Of a stretch of 64,000 nt of DNA, positions 28,294 to 39,516 are shown in pieces. Where the stretch lies: contig CP126194.1 in the NCBI GenBank assembly GCA_030272155.1, positions 6,501,501 through 6,565,500 on the forward strand, given 5' to 3'. Position 1 is the first letter of the stretch. Every line of letters begins with the position of its first letter. Both the position numbers and the translations under genes were made by a program. The DNA is from Tetradesmus obliquus (Eukaryota > Chlorophyta > Chlorophyceae > Sphaeropleales > Scenedesmaceae). The notes under the pieces were generated by a model, which saw only the letters and a list, made by a program, of their open reading frames with translations, ran no database searches and was not told where the DNA came from.

Positions 28294-30510
28294 ACTTGGC
28301 TGCTTGCGCTCTCTGCTGGCTGTCTTCATTCAACTGATGTTCAGATGATCAATGGTGCCTTGTGTAATGCGTGGTCTGTTGAGCAGCATGCTTTCTCTTT
28401 CCTGTAGGCCATGTTCAGTCAGCACCAACAGGCTGGCTTTGTGCAGCAGCAGCAGCAACAGGTGGCCAGCACAGCACGCAACACTATAGCAGCTGGAGCG
28501 GTTTCCTGCAAGGGCGGCTGCAGCCAGCTGCTTCTTGGACACATACGCGTCATCTCCAGCAGCAGCAGCAGCAGCGAAGCACGCTATGCAGCTGGAGCAT
28601 ACCTAATAGTGTGCAACAGCAGCATCTTTGCAGCAGCAGCGGCAGCAGCAGGGCGCTGTCCAGCTGGTCGGGCATGGAGGACAGGCAGCGCCACTCCACC
28701 ACCATCCTGTGCGTGCGCAGGGGCGCAGAGGTGAGGCGGGGCATCGGCGCGTGCGCGTATGCGCCTCAGCTATAGCCGCGCGTTGCTGTACAGTGACACT
28801 GGCTGGGAGGCCAGCAACTGGGCCAGTTACACTGCATCTGTTGGTCGCACTTCTTCCTGCTGCACATGTGTCACTTTGACCATTTATTCAAGCTCATGGC
28901 GCCGCCGTTGCTGCCTTTGCTGCTGTGGTATGCCTGCGTGTTGGCATGTTGTCCGCACCAGGTGGTGATCATGGGCGACGGCCAGGCCACGCAGAATGAC
29001 TTTGTGGTGAAGCCCAACGTGCGCAAGGTGAGGGCATTAGCAGGAATCGTTCGTAACACAGCAGGCTGCGTGACACAATCGGCTAGGTGACACAGCAGCC
29101 TTGAGTCTGTAGTGAAGCCCAACGTGCGCGTGCCCACCGCAACTTCAAAACCCTGCTGCCATCACCGCCTGCAATGCATACTGTGCTGACCCAAACACTC
29201 GCTGGCACCCTGCTGGCGAAAAGGTACTGCTGCGGTTGAAACTTTTGCATTCTTACTTCACTGTTGTTGACGTACAGGTTCGCCGCATCGGGCCCTCTGC
29301 TGTGGGCGGCTTTGCTGGTGTTGCGGTGGATGGGCTGGCGCTGTTGGAAAAGCTTGAAGCCAAGCTGGAGGAGCACCCGGGGCAGCTGCTGAGGGCGAGC
29401 GTGGAGCTGGCCAAGATGTGGCGCCAGGTGCGGCAGGAGACTGTTTGTGAAGTTGCCATCCAGTGTACATCCAGGACATTCAATGTTCTGTTTACAATTT
29501 TGGCTTTCTCTTTGTCTTTGCCGTCAGTGCAGCTTGCCAAGATGTGGCGCCAGGTGCGGCAGGGAACTGTTTGTGAAGTTGCTATCAGGATGTGGCGTGC
29601 TGTGTACATGGTTGGCTTTGTGAGCGTCTTGTCATCAGTGAAGCTGGCCAAGCTGTGGCGCCAGGTGCGGCAACGCATCTTGGGTTTGCTAGCCAGGCTG
29701 CAGTTGTTACATTTGGTTTGTTGTGCGTTTGGAGCTGGCCAAGTTGCAAGCAGAAGAACATGCACTGGCAATGGTGTACAGCTTCCTGGTGATACAAGTC
29801 CTGGGAGCACGCTTCAATAATAAACTATTCTTACTGTCTGCTCATTTCCCTTGTCAATATCATGTCATGTGTCCACAGGACAAGCTGCGGGAGCTGCATG
29901 CTAGCAGCAGAACAGAGGTGCCGTGTGTGTGCATGCCCTCACACCCTGTTGCCGTTTTTCCTTGCCTGTGTGCTGCCTCGGCTTCTGTTTCTGTATCTGC
30001 TTGCAGGACAAGCTGTTGCGGGAGCTTGACGCCAGCCTGATAGTGGCTGACGCGCAGACCACGCTGTGGCTCATGGGCAACGGCGACGTCTTAGAAGCAG
30101 GCGCGGACGGCGTCATAGGCATTGGCAGCGGCGCAGACTTTGCTGAGTCAGCAGCACGCGCGCTGCTGCAGCTGCACAGCGAAGCACAACTGCAGCAGCA
30201 GCAGGAGAGCGGCTCCAGCTCTGAGTCAGCAGCAGCAGCGGAAGTGGTGGCAGCAGGGGGTGGACAGGTGCTGCCTTCCGAGGCAGCAGCAGCGATTGCT
30301 GGTATGTCTCTGTTTGATGTTGCGAAGAAGGCGATGAGCATTGCTGCTGACTGCTGCGTGTACACAAATGCCAACTTCAGCTGGCACCATATCCTGCCGG
30401 ACGGCAGCATTGTGTCGGGTGACAGCGCATCGGCAGCAGCGGCAGCAGCGGTGGCAGGTGCGGATTCAGGTGCTGCGGCAGTGGGTCAGGCGGTGACTTC
30501 CAGCAGCTAG
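28134..30510 (+). CDS. HSLV: Mitochondrial HslV (ClpQ) threonine protease
   Basis: Proteolytic core subunit of the bacterial-type HslVU protease. Exons 28134-28191, 28408-28730, 28962-29027, 29278-29427 and 30007-30510 give 366 residues, all phases closing. The start [19 protein letters not shown] is a typical amphipathic mitochondrial presequence, followed by a long Ser/Gln-rich segment. The catalytic Thr1 begins [11 protein letters not shown] (codon 28698-28700), implying processing before it. Family motifs follow: [80 protein letters not shown]. Unusual: about 40 residues of Gln/Ser/Ala-rich sequence are inserted before the last helix, and the C-terminus is extended. The HslU ATPase partner is not in the window. 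Confidence 0.92.
29401..29690 (+). repeat. Three copies of an HslV exon 3' edge plus donor
   Basis: ELAKMWRQ followed by GTGCGGCA occurs at 29404-29435 (true exon end 29427), about 29531-29562 and about 29642-29672, roughly 115-125 bp apart. The first two are almost identical and the third reads LAKLWRQ. Confidence 0.9.
29875..30040 (+). repeat. Two copies of an HslV exon 5' edge
   Basis: CAG followed by GACAAGCTGCGGGAGCTGCA at 29877 (DKLRELHAS) is a copy of CAG followed by GACAAGCTGTTGCGGGAGCT at 30004 ([10 protein letters not shown]). The second continues into the last exon. Together with the donor copies, this intron has grown from both ends. Confidence 0.87.
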
Positions 30511-31953
30511 ATGTCTGAGGCCCCTGAGACAGCTTGTCTCACAGCTTAGCGCATGTTAGTTTTGGAGCAGCAGAGAGCAGGGCCTGGCAGCGTCCGTTGT
30601 GGGGTTGTAGCAGATTACAAGTCACCACTATTGTGGCATGTTGGTCTGTTACTAGCCGGGCTTTTCACCATCGCCGTGGTGACCACAGCTGTGCTGCAAC
30701 ATCGTTGTGAGCCTGTGCTGGCAGGTGAAAGGATGTTGACCAGCATAAACGTTGTCAGCATGCGTGGCCTTGGTGGGACCACTTCAGGCCATGTAAGGTA
30801 AAGTGCTCATTATGCTGCATTAAGCTTTATGATTTACCTGCATGCACCTTTGAACCATTCAATAGCGTGCTCAGCTTATTGGGTTGCAAGCATGTTGTAT
30901 TTGCATGAAGGGCTTTCAAGAGCAATCCTGGCCAGCCTAGCATTGCTGCAGCAACGACACAGATTCGTCAGCAGCAGCAACTCGCGATCGGATTCGCCAC
31001 AACGGCGCGCCCCGCAGCTTAAACAGGTTCAATTGAACTCTTAAACTTCATTTGTAGTCGTTTCCGTGAATCTGGTAGCGTGTCGTGACCAAAAATAAAA
31101 TGGCGGGAGAGTGACGTGGCGACTGCACCCTTGTCACAGTAACATAACCCCTGCTTGCCAGAGTACATCAGGCCTTCCCGCACTCCCTTGTTTGAGACGG
31201 GATAGTTGCACAGCTCTGAGGTACTATGCGGCGCACACCGTCTGCGTTAAATCCTCGGTGCGTAGACGGGATAGTTGCACAGTGCCGGGGTGCTGTGCAG
31301 TGAACACCGCCTGCGTAAAATCCTCAGTGAATTCTCCTTGGAGACGCCCGGATGCTCGCTTGCGAGTTGTCAGAACGGGAATGCCCGTCATCAATCGGTG
31401 TGCCGGCGTCCAATTCCCGTGTGGACGGGGCGAGAAACGAGGCCAAGTGCCTCAGGTGCACCGAGCTGATGATGGGAGGGTTTTGTTGCACTGGACAACT
31501 TTTCACTGGGCGAATGTGTTCGCTTGGTGCTGTTCTTGCTAGGTTGGCAGCTGTCTCTGAGCTGCCAGGCTGCGCTTCCGCAACATAAGTGGTGAACACA
31601 TACTGTTCCAAAGGGAGCAAACTGTATCATCAGCTGCCGTTACTGCTACTTGAACAATCGATATCAGGTGAAGCAATTCCACAGCTGACTTTCTGCATTG
31701 CAGCGGCACTCAAGGCTTCTGCACCAAACACTGTGTGACTCGTCTGTCCCTGCAGCTACTTTCAATCAGGACCCAAGCATTAGGACTGCCACCATAGCCG
31801 CAGCGCAATCTCCCTTGCGCCCTGCTGCAGCTGAGAGGGAACAGAACACTGCTTATGCATTGTTCAAATAGCACAGGTGACAGGATGCAGCAACTGCACA
31901 TGCGAGAGGACGCGGCGACAGTGCCTGCACATGCTTGTGTCAGCCACATATAT

Positions 31954-31996
<43 letters not shown>

Positions 31997-32270
31997 AGAC
32001 GGCCTCCATGGCTCGAGGCTGCTGCTGCGCCTGCTGCGGCTGCTGCTGCGCCTGCTGCTGCTGCTACTGCTGCCTCAGCAACTGCCAGGCGGCCTTGTCC
32101 TCGGAGTGCATGGGGTCCAGAGCGCCCGTGGAGTTCTTGGAAGCCTTGCATCCAGGCTGCTGCTGCTGCTGCTGCTGCTGCTAGGCGGCCTCGTCCTCGG
32201 AGTGCATCGGGTCCAGAGCGCCCGTGGATTTCACCAAAGCCTTGGGTCCAGGCTGCTGCTGCTGCTGCTG
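30511..32270. other. Intergenic between HslV and the SET gene 3' end
   Basis: No gene recognised. A 67-bp direct duplication (about 31197-31262 and 31265-31330, GACGGGATAGTTGCACAG ... TCCTCAGTGA type) lies within it. The part after 31950 holds copies of the SET terminal exon. Confidence 0.5.
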
Positions 32271-32330
32271 CTAGGCGGCCTCGTCCTCTGAGTGCATGGG
32301 GTCCAGGTCGTCCACCTCCACCTCCTCCCC
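31950..32330 (-). repeat. Copies of the SET-gene terminal exon and stop codon with CTG tracts
   Basis: The last coding codons (minus strand, ending MHSEDEAA and TAG) at 32271-32310 recur at about 32181-32225, and partly at 32082-32130 (no stop) and 31993-32012. Units are separated by (CTG)n on the plus strand. These copies lie beyond the true stop, in the 3' UTR. Confidence 0.83.
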
Positions 32331-34612
32331 TGTGCGGCTGTCAACCTGAGCGCAGCCGTGAACACGACAGCATGCGGCAGAATGACAGAAGCGCCACTCA
32401 GCAGGCGTCTTGCAGCATGCAGCCAAGCCGCACAAGGCGCTGCCAAAGGCAAGGTGCTAATGTGCAAAGGTGCAGGACGCCAAGCCAGTGCACCCACCTG
32501 CTGTGTTTCTATCTCGCTGCTGTAAAGCCCTTCGCAGTGCGCCGGAAAGCAAGACACCTGGAGTTCCTGCTTCACAATGGCTACGGGTGTGCAACGCTGT
32601 GCACCTGCCGCCGCACGTGGCGCTCCGCCTCCTGCGCTGCTGCCTGCAGCTGCGCGGCCTTACAAACACACCAACACTCGGCTAGTTATCACGCAACTGC
32701 AAGTCCCGCACCTGCCGCCGCACGCGGCGCTCTACCTCCTGCTCTGCTGCTTTCAGCTGCATGACCAGTCCTATGCACACAACGCTGATCCCTAAACACC
32801 ACAAACACGCAACAGCAAGGGCCGCACCTGCCGCCGCACACGCCGCTCTGCCTCCTGCTCTGCCGCTTGCAGCTGCGCCGTCAGGTGTGCCTGCGGGTCG
32901 AGGCTGCCCAGCCAGCCGCGGCAGGCGGCCGCACCGCAGCGGCAGCGCGTGCGCGCATGGGGCAGCACGTGGCTCTGGTACCTGCGACATACATGTGTTG
33001 TTTGCGAGCCTGTTGGTGCGTAATAGCTGTGCATGCCGGCATATTGGCATTTGCAGCATGCATGGATCACAGTGCAGCACTGCACTGCCAGCTTTGCAGT
33101 GATGTGTGCATGTGGCAGCACATGGCTCTGGTGCCTGCCGGCTGCGTGCTGTGGTGTACAGCAGCAGCGGGCCTGAGGAGCACTTGCTGAGGATGCTAAT
33201 TAGCATTATACAATTTAAAAAATTGTGGGCTGTTGCGGCTTACGTACACCTGAGGGCACTGCATAGCCTGCTTTGTTGCAGACCTAGTTTTGGTTTGCAG
33301 CAGCTTAGCACTGCAGAACCCCGCTGCAGGCATGCCGTGACCACATAGTATTCTGCTCTGGTGCATCAGTCGTGCTTGCAACATGTAGTGCTGAGCAGCC
33401 ACGCCTGCAGAAAGTGTGACTGAAGGCATCATCATTTGTACGTCACATTGGCGTGCTGTGGCCGCACCTGTAGTCGTAGGTGAGCTCTGTGCCAGCAGGA
33501 ATGGCAGTGGTTGCCACGATGGCCACTACCAGTTCGCCACCATCCTGGCAGCAGCAGCAGCAGCAGCCGGGGCAAAAGTCATACGGCAGCAGCACTTCCA
33601 CAGCAGCAGCCACACCAACAGCCACACCAACAATCATCAGATGAGTTGACTAATGCCTGCGCACCTGCCATGATCAAAAGCTTGGCACGCCATCATGTTT
33701 TATGAGCATCAAGCCTTACAACCTTCACAACACGCCGAGCACGCTGCACGGCAACCCCCGCACGTCCCCAACGCACCTGCCACTTCTGCGTCTCACAGTT
33801 TGGCTCGCAGGAATGGTTGATGAAGCGCGCAATGCCGCCCTTCACTGTGGCATCAATCACCTCCGCCTTGCTCAGGTCCATGAGGTAGGTGTGGGCCAGC
33901 CCTGAGGCAGCGTAGGCAGCCAGCCGGCGCTTGCCCTCCGCTACTGTTACTACTTCGCCTGGCAGTGGAGTTAAGAGCAGCGGGAGTGGGAGGCGGAAGC
34001 AAGGCAGCGAGTATTTTGTTGAAGGTGCCAGCAGAATCTTGGCAAAAGCAGTTCACTTTGTCTGAACACAAGCACTCATCAAATTACTCTCCCACCAGTG
34101 ACCAGCCGCACACGCCGAACAAGCATTTGGTCGCTCGTGTTTCAACTGTACAGTGAGCAAACGTCTTGAAATCGTCTGAACACAAGTACTCACCGAGGTA
34201 CTCTGCCACCAGTGCACCAGCTGGGATGTCCTGCTGCGCCACCACGCCCCAGCCCTTGGCACCCATGGACACCACCCGCAGCGGCGGCAGCTGCAGCACA
34301 AGCAACAGCACCAGCACAGCCACAGGCAGTTGGCAGGAATGAAGATGCGTGGATGTCCTGCTGCTCCTGTAAGCAGCGCGTGTGTTCAACTGCGCCTATC
34401 AGCTGTTCGTCAAACATAATAGTGCTGTGTGCACCACGTGGGCCTGTGCACATGTTTTAAGTCGGCATCAAAAGCACTCCAGTCCGCCAGCCTCACCTCG
34501 CGCTTGGCCAGGCTGCCATTCTGGCAGGCCTCCCCAGCCGGGCAGCTGCGCGGCTCGCAGCACACCTTGAGCAGCCTGTTGAGGCAGCCGTCAGCCTCCC
34601 TGGATGTGACAA

Positions 34613-34643
<31 letters not shown>

Positions 34644-36311
34644 CGGATCACTTAGTGACTAAGCAGGTAGGCAGGGAGGTGCGTGGCTCGCAGCACACCT
34701 TGAGCAGCCGGTTGAGGCAGCCGTCAGCCTCCCTGATACGGAAAAGGCAGGCAGGCAGACAAGCAGGCGGACAGGCGGATAACTTAGTGACTAAGCAGGT
34801 GGGCAGTAAAGTGTGTAATGATAAGGTCACACCTTGAGCAGCCGCTTGAGGCAGCCCTCAGCCTCCCTGCAATGGAGGGAACAGGAAGGCAAGCAGGCAG
34901 GCAGGTGGGCAGGTGAGATTAATCTGACAGGTGTAAGCTGTGACACCTTGAGCAGCCGGTTGAGGCAGCCGTCAGCCTCCCTGCAGTACACAACGGCATG
35001 CAGGCGGACAGGCTAATGATCTGGTAGGGGATGTGTATGAATTTGAGGTCACGCCGTGAGCAACCGGTTCAGGCAGCCGTCAGCCTTCCTGCAGTAGAGC
35101 ACAATAGGCAGGCAGGCAGGCATCAACATCCGTATCGAATGCAATTTTGCATTGGAACCAAAGAACCAGCGGGCGAACCTCCGTGCAGCAGGGGGCCGAA
35201 CGGCAGGCAGCAGCATTTGATTTTTACGCCCACAGCGATAACAGCGGCTCAACGTCTACGTCCCTGCAGAGCATCAAGACAGGCAGGCAGGAGGCAGGCA
35301 CAGGGACAGCCACCACACCTGCTGTGCACACCAACCAACAGCTGCGACAAAACCCAACAGTTTTTGGGATCCCATCCGCCGTTGCCCTTATAACCACCCA
35401 CCTGCAGAACTGCCCCTGGCTGGGGTCGCAGCTGCACACGTGCACATCATCAGCATCAGCCGCCGCACGCGGCCTGCATACATACAGGTTGCGCTTCAGT
35501 CGCTTGAAGCCTGGAGGTTTAGGCCCGCAGCCGCTGCAGGGCTTTGACCTGCCGCCTGCAGGCTTGCCTGTTTCATCGCCGCTGCTGCTGCTTGTTGTGC
35601 TGCCGGCCCTGCTGAGCGGTGCAGCAGCAGTAGCGGCACCGCCAGATGCCAGATCAGCCAATACCTCAGCAGCAGCAGCGGCAGCTGCGTCGTCCGCCCC
35701 GTGCAATGTCGCTGCTGCTGCAGCTGCTGTTGCCTTCTTGGCCCTTTTGCCCTGCTGCTGCCCACCGTCAGAGCGCTGCCGTTTCGACCCAGCTGCAGCT
35801 CTTGATGCATCTGCCTGCTGCTGCTGCTGCTGGCTGTGTCCTTGCTTCTTGTGCTGCTTGGCTTTCTCCCGGTAGCGCTGCGTGCGCTCCCGCTGCTGTT
35901 GCCGCCGCCGCTCCAGCTGCTGCAGCCACTGCTGCTGCTGCCGCTGCTGCTCCTGCAGCACCCCTTGCTGCGCTGCCAGCAGCTGCTGCAGCACTTGCTC
36001 CGCTGCTGCTCTGTCTGCTGCTGCTACGGGCCTAGCCCTGCCCACCAGGCGCTGATACTGTGCGCAAGCGTCGCACAGCACAACCTGGTGCTGCTGCTGC
36101 TGTACACCAGCAGCAGGTTGTGCAGCATCAGCAGAGCAAGCAGACACGACATCCATCGCGGTCCAGCTGTAAGGCGTCAGGCATGATGTGCAGTTACTGC
36201 AGATCCTAAGCTCTTGTGCCCTGGCCTCCTGAAGCACATCAGCAGCAGCAGCTGCTGCTGCTGCACCATCCTCTGAGTCTTCTGTTGCTGCCAGGTCTCC
36301 TGCTGCTGCCG

Positions 36312-36356
<45 letters not shown>

Positions 36357-36941
36357 AAAGCACAGACGCTGGCGGCCGCAGCAGCACGCCAGGCATTCCT
36401 GCAAGCAGGCCACCCGGCAGCTTCCTGTGCTTGCCGGTCTGCTGGTAGTGCTGTGTGCAGCAGTCGCATGTGAGCTTGGTGTAACCAGGGGCCCCAGTGC
36501 GCGCCCAAGACATGGAGTGAGCTGCTCCGCAGTGCTCGCAGCAGCAGCTCTTTGCAAGAACGTCAGCCCAAGCTGCTGCCGCTGCTGCTGCTGCCGCTGC
36601 TGCTGCGACATGTCTGACGGCTGCAGTCCCATCAGGGTTACTTTGGCGTCTTGTTGGCAGCTGTCCTGCAAGCGCCTTGCTTTGCTGCTGCTGCAGCGGC
36701 TGCTGCGGCTTCTTCTGCTGATCAAGCGCCTGCTGTCGGTCTGCATGGTGATCATCATCCTGCTGCTTGCTGCTGCAGGCCCACTGTCCCTGCTGCTGCT
36801 GCTGCCGCACTTGCAACTGCAGGAAGTGCTGCTGCAGCTGCAGTAGGATGCTGCTGCTGGCTGCAGGCAGCAGCTGCTGGCTGCTGCTGTCATTGTCGTC
36901 ATCATCACTGGCAATGAAGGTGTCGGGTGCCAGTGTGTACT

Positions 36942-36985
<44 letters not shown>

Positions 36986-37030
36986 GGCAGATGTCGCAAC
37001 CAGTGAAGGTGTTGGGTGCCAGCGTGTACT

Positions 37031-37071
<41 letters not shown>

Positions 37072-37116
37072 GGCAGATGTCGCAACCAGTGAAGGTGTCG
37101 GGTGCCAGTGTGTACT

Positions 37117-37160
<44 letters not shown>

Positions 37161-37224
37161 GGCAGCAGCAGCAGGGGCAGGTGTTGCAGCCAGTGAAGGT
37201 GTCGGGTGCCTTGGTGTACTGCAT
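32271..37224 (-). CDS. SET-domain histone lysine methyltransferase with GATA-like zinc fingers
   Basis: Predicted H3 lysine methyltransferase of the AWS-SET-postSET class (ASH1/SETD2/NSD-like, usually H3K36). Exons: about 37224-35402, 34599-34497, 34290-34194, 33958-33777, 33544-33468, 32981-32828, 32345-32271; phases close from 35402 onward. The first exon encodes two CxxC...CxxC fingers resembling GATA fingers (CEHCGAAHSMSW ... LTCDCCTQHY and CSNCTSCLTPYSW ... VLCDACAQY), then the AWS start (CSCDPSQGQFC). Later exons give CLNRLLKVCCEPRSCPAG, SET motifs GAKGWGVVA, ALVAEYLGE, the core FINHSCEPNCETQKW, GTELTYDYR and post-SET CRCGAAACRGWLGS. The C-terminus is acidic. The start is uncertain: the upstream frame is low-complexity and includes a CAG minisatellite. 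Confidence 0.85.
32600..32890 (-). repeat. Three copies of the SET-gene post-SET exon 3' edge plus donor
   Basis: The edge encoding QLQAAEQEAERRVRRQ followed by GTGCGG is at 32822-32885 (true). Copies lie at about 32703-32765 (QLKAAEQEVERRVRRQ) and 32608-32660 (QLQAAAQEAERHVRRQ). All keep the frame and a GTGCRN-type donor. Confidence 0.9.
34055..34225 (-). repeat. Duplicated donor edge of the SET N-terminal exon
   Basis: The sequence around the donor at 34194 (plus strand TCTGAACACAAGTACTCACC) is repeated about 114 bp away at 34060 (TCTGAACACAAGCACTCATC), where the GTGAG has decayed to ATGAG. Confidence 0.75.
34497..35098 (-). repeat. Five copies of an AWS exon 5' edge with acceptor
   Basis: The minus-strand edge AG followed by GGAGGCTGACGGCTGCCTCA (EADGCLNRLLK) is at 34550-34601 (true exon). 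Copies occur at about 34687-34735, 34829-34872, 34941-34985 and 35051-35094. Every copy keeps the AG acceptor. Spacers are GGCA-type minisatellites (for example 34614-34646). Confidence 0.92.
36918..37215. repeat. Minisatellite of about 90-100 bp units with internal (CAG)n
   Basis: Units begin GTGTCGGGTGCCAGTGTGTA at about 36918, 37009, 37097 and (diverged) 37199. Each runs through (CAG)11-15 and then CAGATGTCGCAACCAGTGAA. On the minus strand each unit reads as a (CTG)n-CAG acceptor followed by a YTLAPDTFTG edge, so it may be another exon-edge array. Confidence 0.85.
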
Positions 37225-37774
37225 GTGGCATGTCCAGGCAGTAACATGCGCACAGACATGCGGGCGGGGTGAGCAAACATTTCACGTCGTGCACGTCTAG
37301 TCATCATGGCCCACTGTATAATAAAGGCAGACCACATCATGCGTCAGATGTGTTGTTGCGGCCTGTGGGCGTGATGGCCACACACCCGGGCCTGTGCCAG
37401 ATTGTCATGACCCATGACTACTGCAATTGTGCCTGCTGCACAGGCAGCAAGCACCACATGACACATTACTTGAGCTGGCCTGCTGCCGCTGATATCATTT
37501 GCAATTGTCTCAATCAAAATCCTCAAAACCCTCAGCAAACGCTTCGAAACAATAATCAAACTTTCATTGCTACTCGTTCTGCAACATAGTTCTAGCACTG
37601 TTGTAGGATACTGTCAGCCTACTTGCCACGCCGGCTCAGCCCTTCTGAAACAAACAGGGACCAGCAGCACGCCTGCTCACCCGATGCAGCTTGCCAAAGC
37701 TGTCTGGCAGCCACTGCACGTGGACCATGCTGCTGCTGCTGCAACTGTAATGCTTGTCGCCCTGCTGTTGCTGC

Positions 37775-37805
<31 letters not shown>

Positions 37806-39006
37806 CATCAGGCGGCTCCTGCACTGGCTGCAGGACACCAGCACCACCACCACCATAGCAGTAGCAGTAGCAGAAGCAGCAGCAGCAGCATAAAAAGTGT
37901 CTGTGAGCGTCAGCAGAGTAGCTGGGCCTGATCAAACTGCCTCTCAAGCAGCACAACACGCGCACAGAAGGCAGGTGCCTGTGTATGTCCGGATGTGCTG
38001 CCTGTATTTTTATGATGCACGTACAGCACGGGCCAAATTGTCATAGACACAGGCTGCAGCAGATGCGCCACAAGCATATGTTTCTCTTGGTGTCGTGCTT
38101 GGCTTCACATGCAGACATGTGGTATGTTGTTAACATATTAACAGTCCAAGCCACTCACCAGCAAAGCTGCACTATCAAAGCACTCCACAGAGTAGACAGC
38201 ACCATCTCGTGGCTGCTGCCTGCAGTTCAAAATGAAATTCAATCTGTTTAGTCAAAGCCCTAGTGTGCAGGATCCCTGTAGGGTTTGCGACTTGCAGGAG
38301 CAGTAGGCACGACGCTACCTCCAATTCACCAGCATGGGCAGCTGTTCAGCAAAGAACACTGCAGTACAGCTCACCCAGACAGCATATGGTCCCTTTGATA
38401 GCCCTTGCATGGACGAACTACGCCTTTAGTTCTCATTTTGGTGGCCGCGCACTGGCCTCCTCGCCAGATGCTGTTGCTGCTGATTCAGCAGTCAGCAGCG
38501 CTGTTGATGGATCGCCATTGCCCAACAGGGGCCCCAAGGGCTCTGCAGAAGCTGTACTGCGTGAAGCGTGCCGATTGAAGGGAGGTGTTGACAGTTCGTC
38601 ACAGCAGTTGCATGCTGTGAAGTGCTGTGATCAGATGCCAACAACAAGGCGCAAAATTCAAACAGCTTGCGGAGGATAGGTCGATCTGGGATGGTGCTGC
38701 TCGATGAAAAGCTAGAGCTTTGAATTTTGCACGTATCACATTCAACGGCGTGCTCACAGAGCTCAGAGTTCGAACGCAGTGCGCATGTAACAGCTGTGTC
38801 ACCAGGGTTTGAAGAGTGTACACGGCTCTTAATGCCTAGGATCGCCTGAACTCTGCTTTGATCGTTTCTCGCATTGCATGTGATGTCAAAGACACTTTTG
38901 CACCCCACAACTGTTCTACTGCTGCCAGTACACAGTCAGGCTTGCGAGCAATACTCACTCTTGATGCATAATTGACGTCGTTTCAACAAATTTCGTTGAG
39001 TTTAAA
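37225..39006. other. Intergenic between divergent SET and DEG1 genes
   Basis: No gene recognised. Contains CTG tracts (about 37757-37806) and unique AT-richer sequence before the DEG1 ATG. Confidence 0.45.
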
Positions 39007-39272
39007 ATGATCGGTGGCCTCAGCTGCAGCCAGCAGCGTTTGAGGACCGGTTGTCAGCAACTGCAGCTGTGTACTGCAGCTGCTGCTGCTAAGCCCAGGC
39101 CCAGGGGTTGCATTGTGTCCTGCAAGCAGCCACGGCAGGTAGCAGCGTATAGCCACCGTCATAATTTAGCAGCCGAAAGCCAGTGTGCAGCAGCAGAAGC
39201 GCAGGCAGCGCAAGCAGGTTGTGCAGACGTCCCTGCATTAGCGCGCCACGCTCTGCCCCAAGAACAGCGACC

Positions 39273-39312
<40 letters not shown>

Positions 39313-39477
39313 CAGCAGCAGCAACCGAACTGGCTGCTGCAGTGGCTGCAAGGGCCACGGCTTGCAAAGATCCTGGCAGCAGCAGCATTGCTTGCGCTGC
39401 TGCCAGGGCCTGGCAGGCGCTCTCAGGCGCTTGCAGCAGCACTGCCGCCACCATGGCAGGCCATACACACACCCATG

Positions 39478-39516
<39 letters not shown>

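Noticed and set aside
36177-37340. 387-codon minus-strand frame overlapping the SET first exon
   Set aside because: It is a shifted frame of the same poly-CAG DNA. The frame with the two zinc-finger motifs and the AWS cysteines is the coding one.
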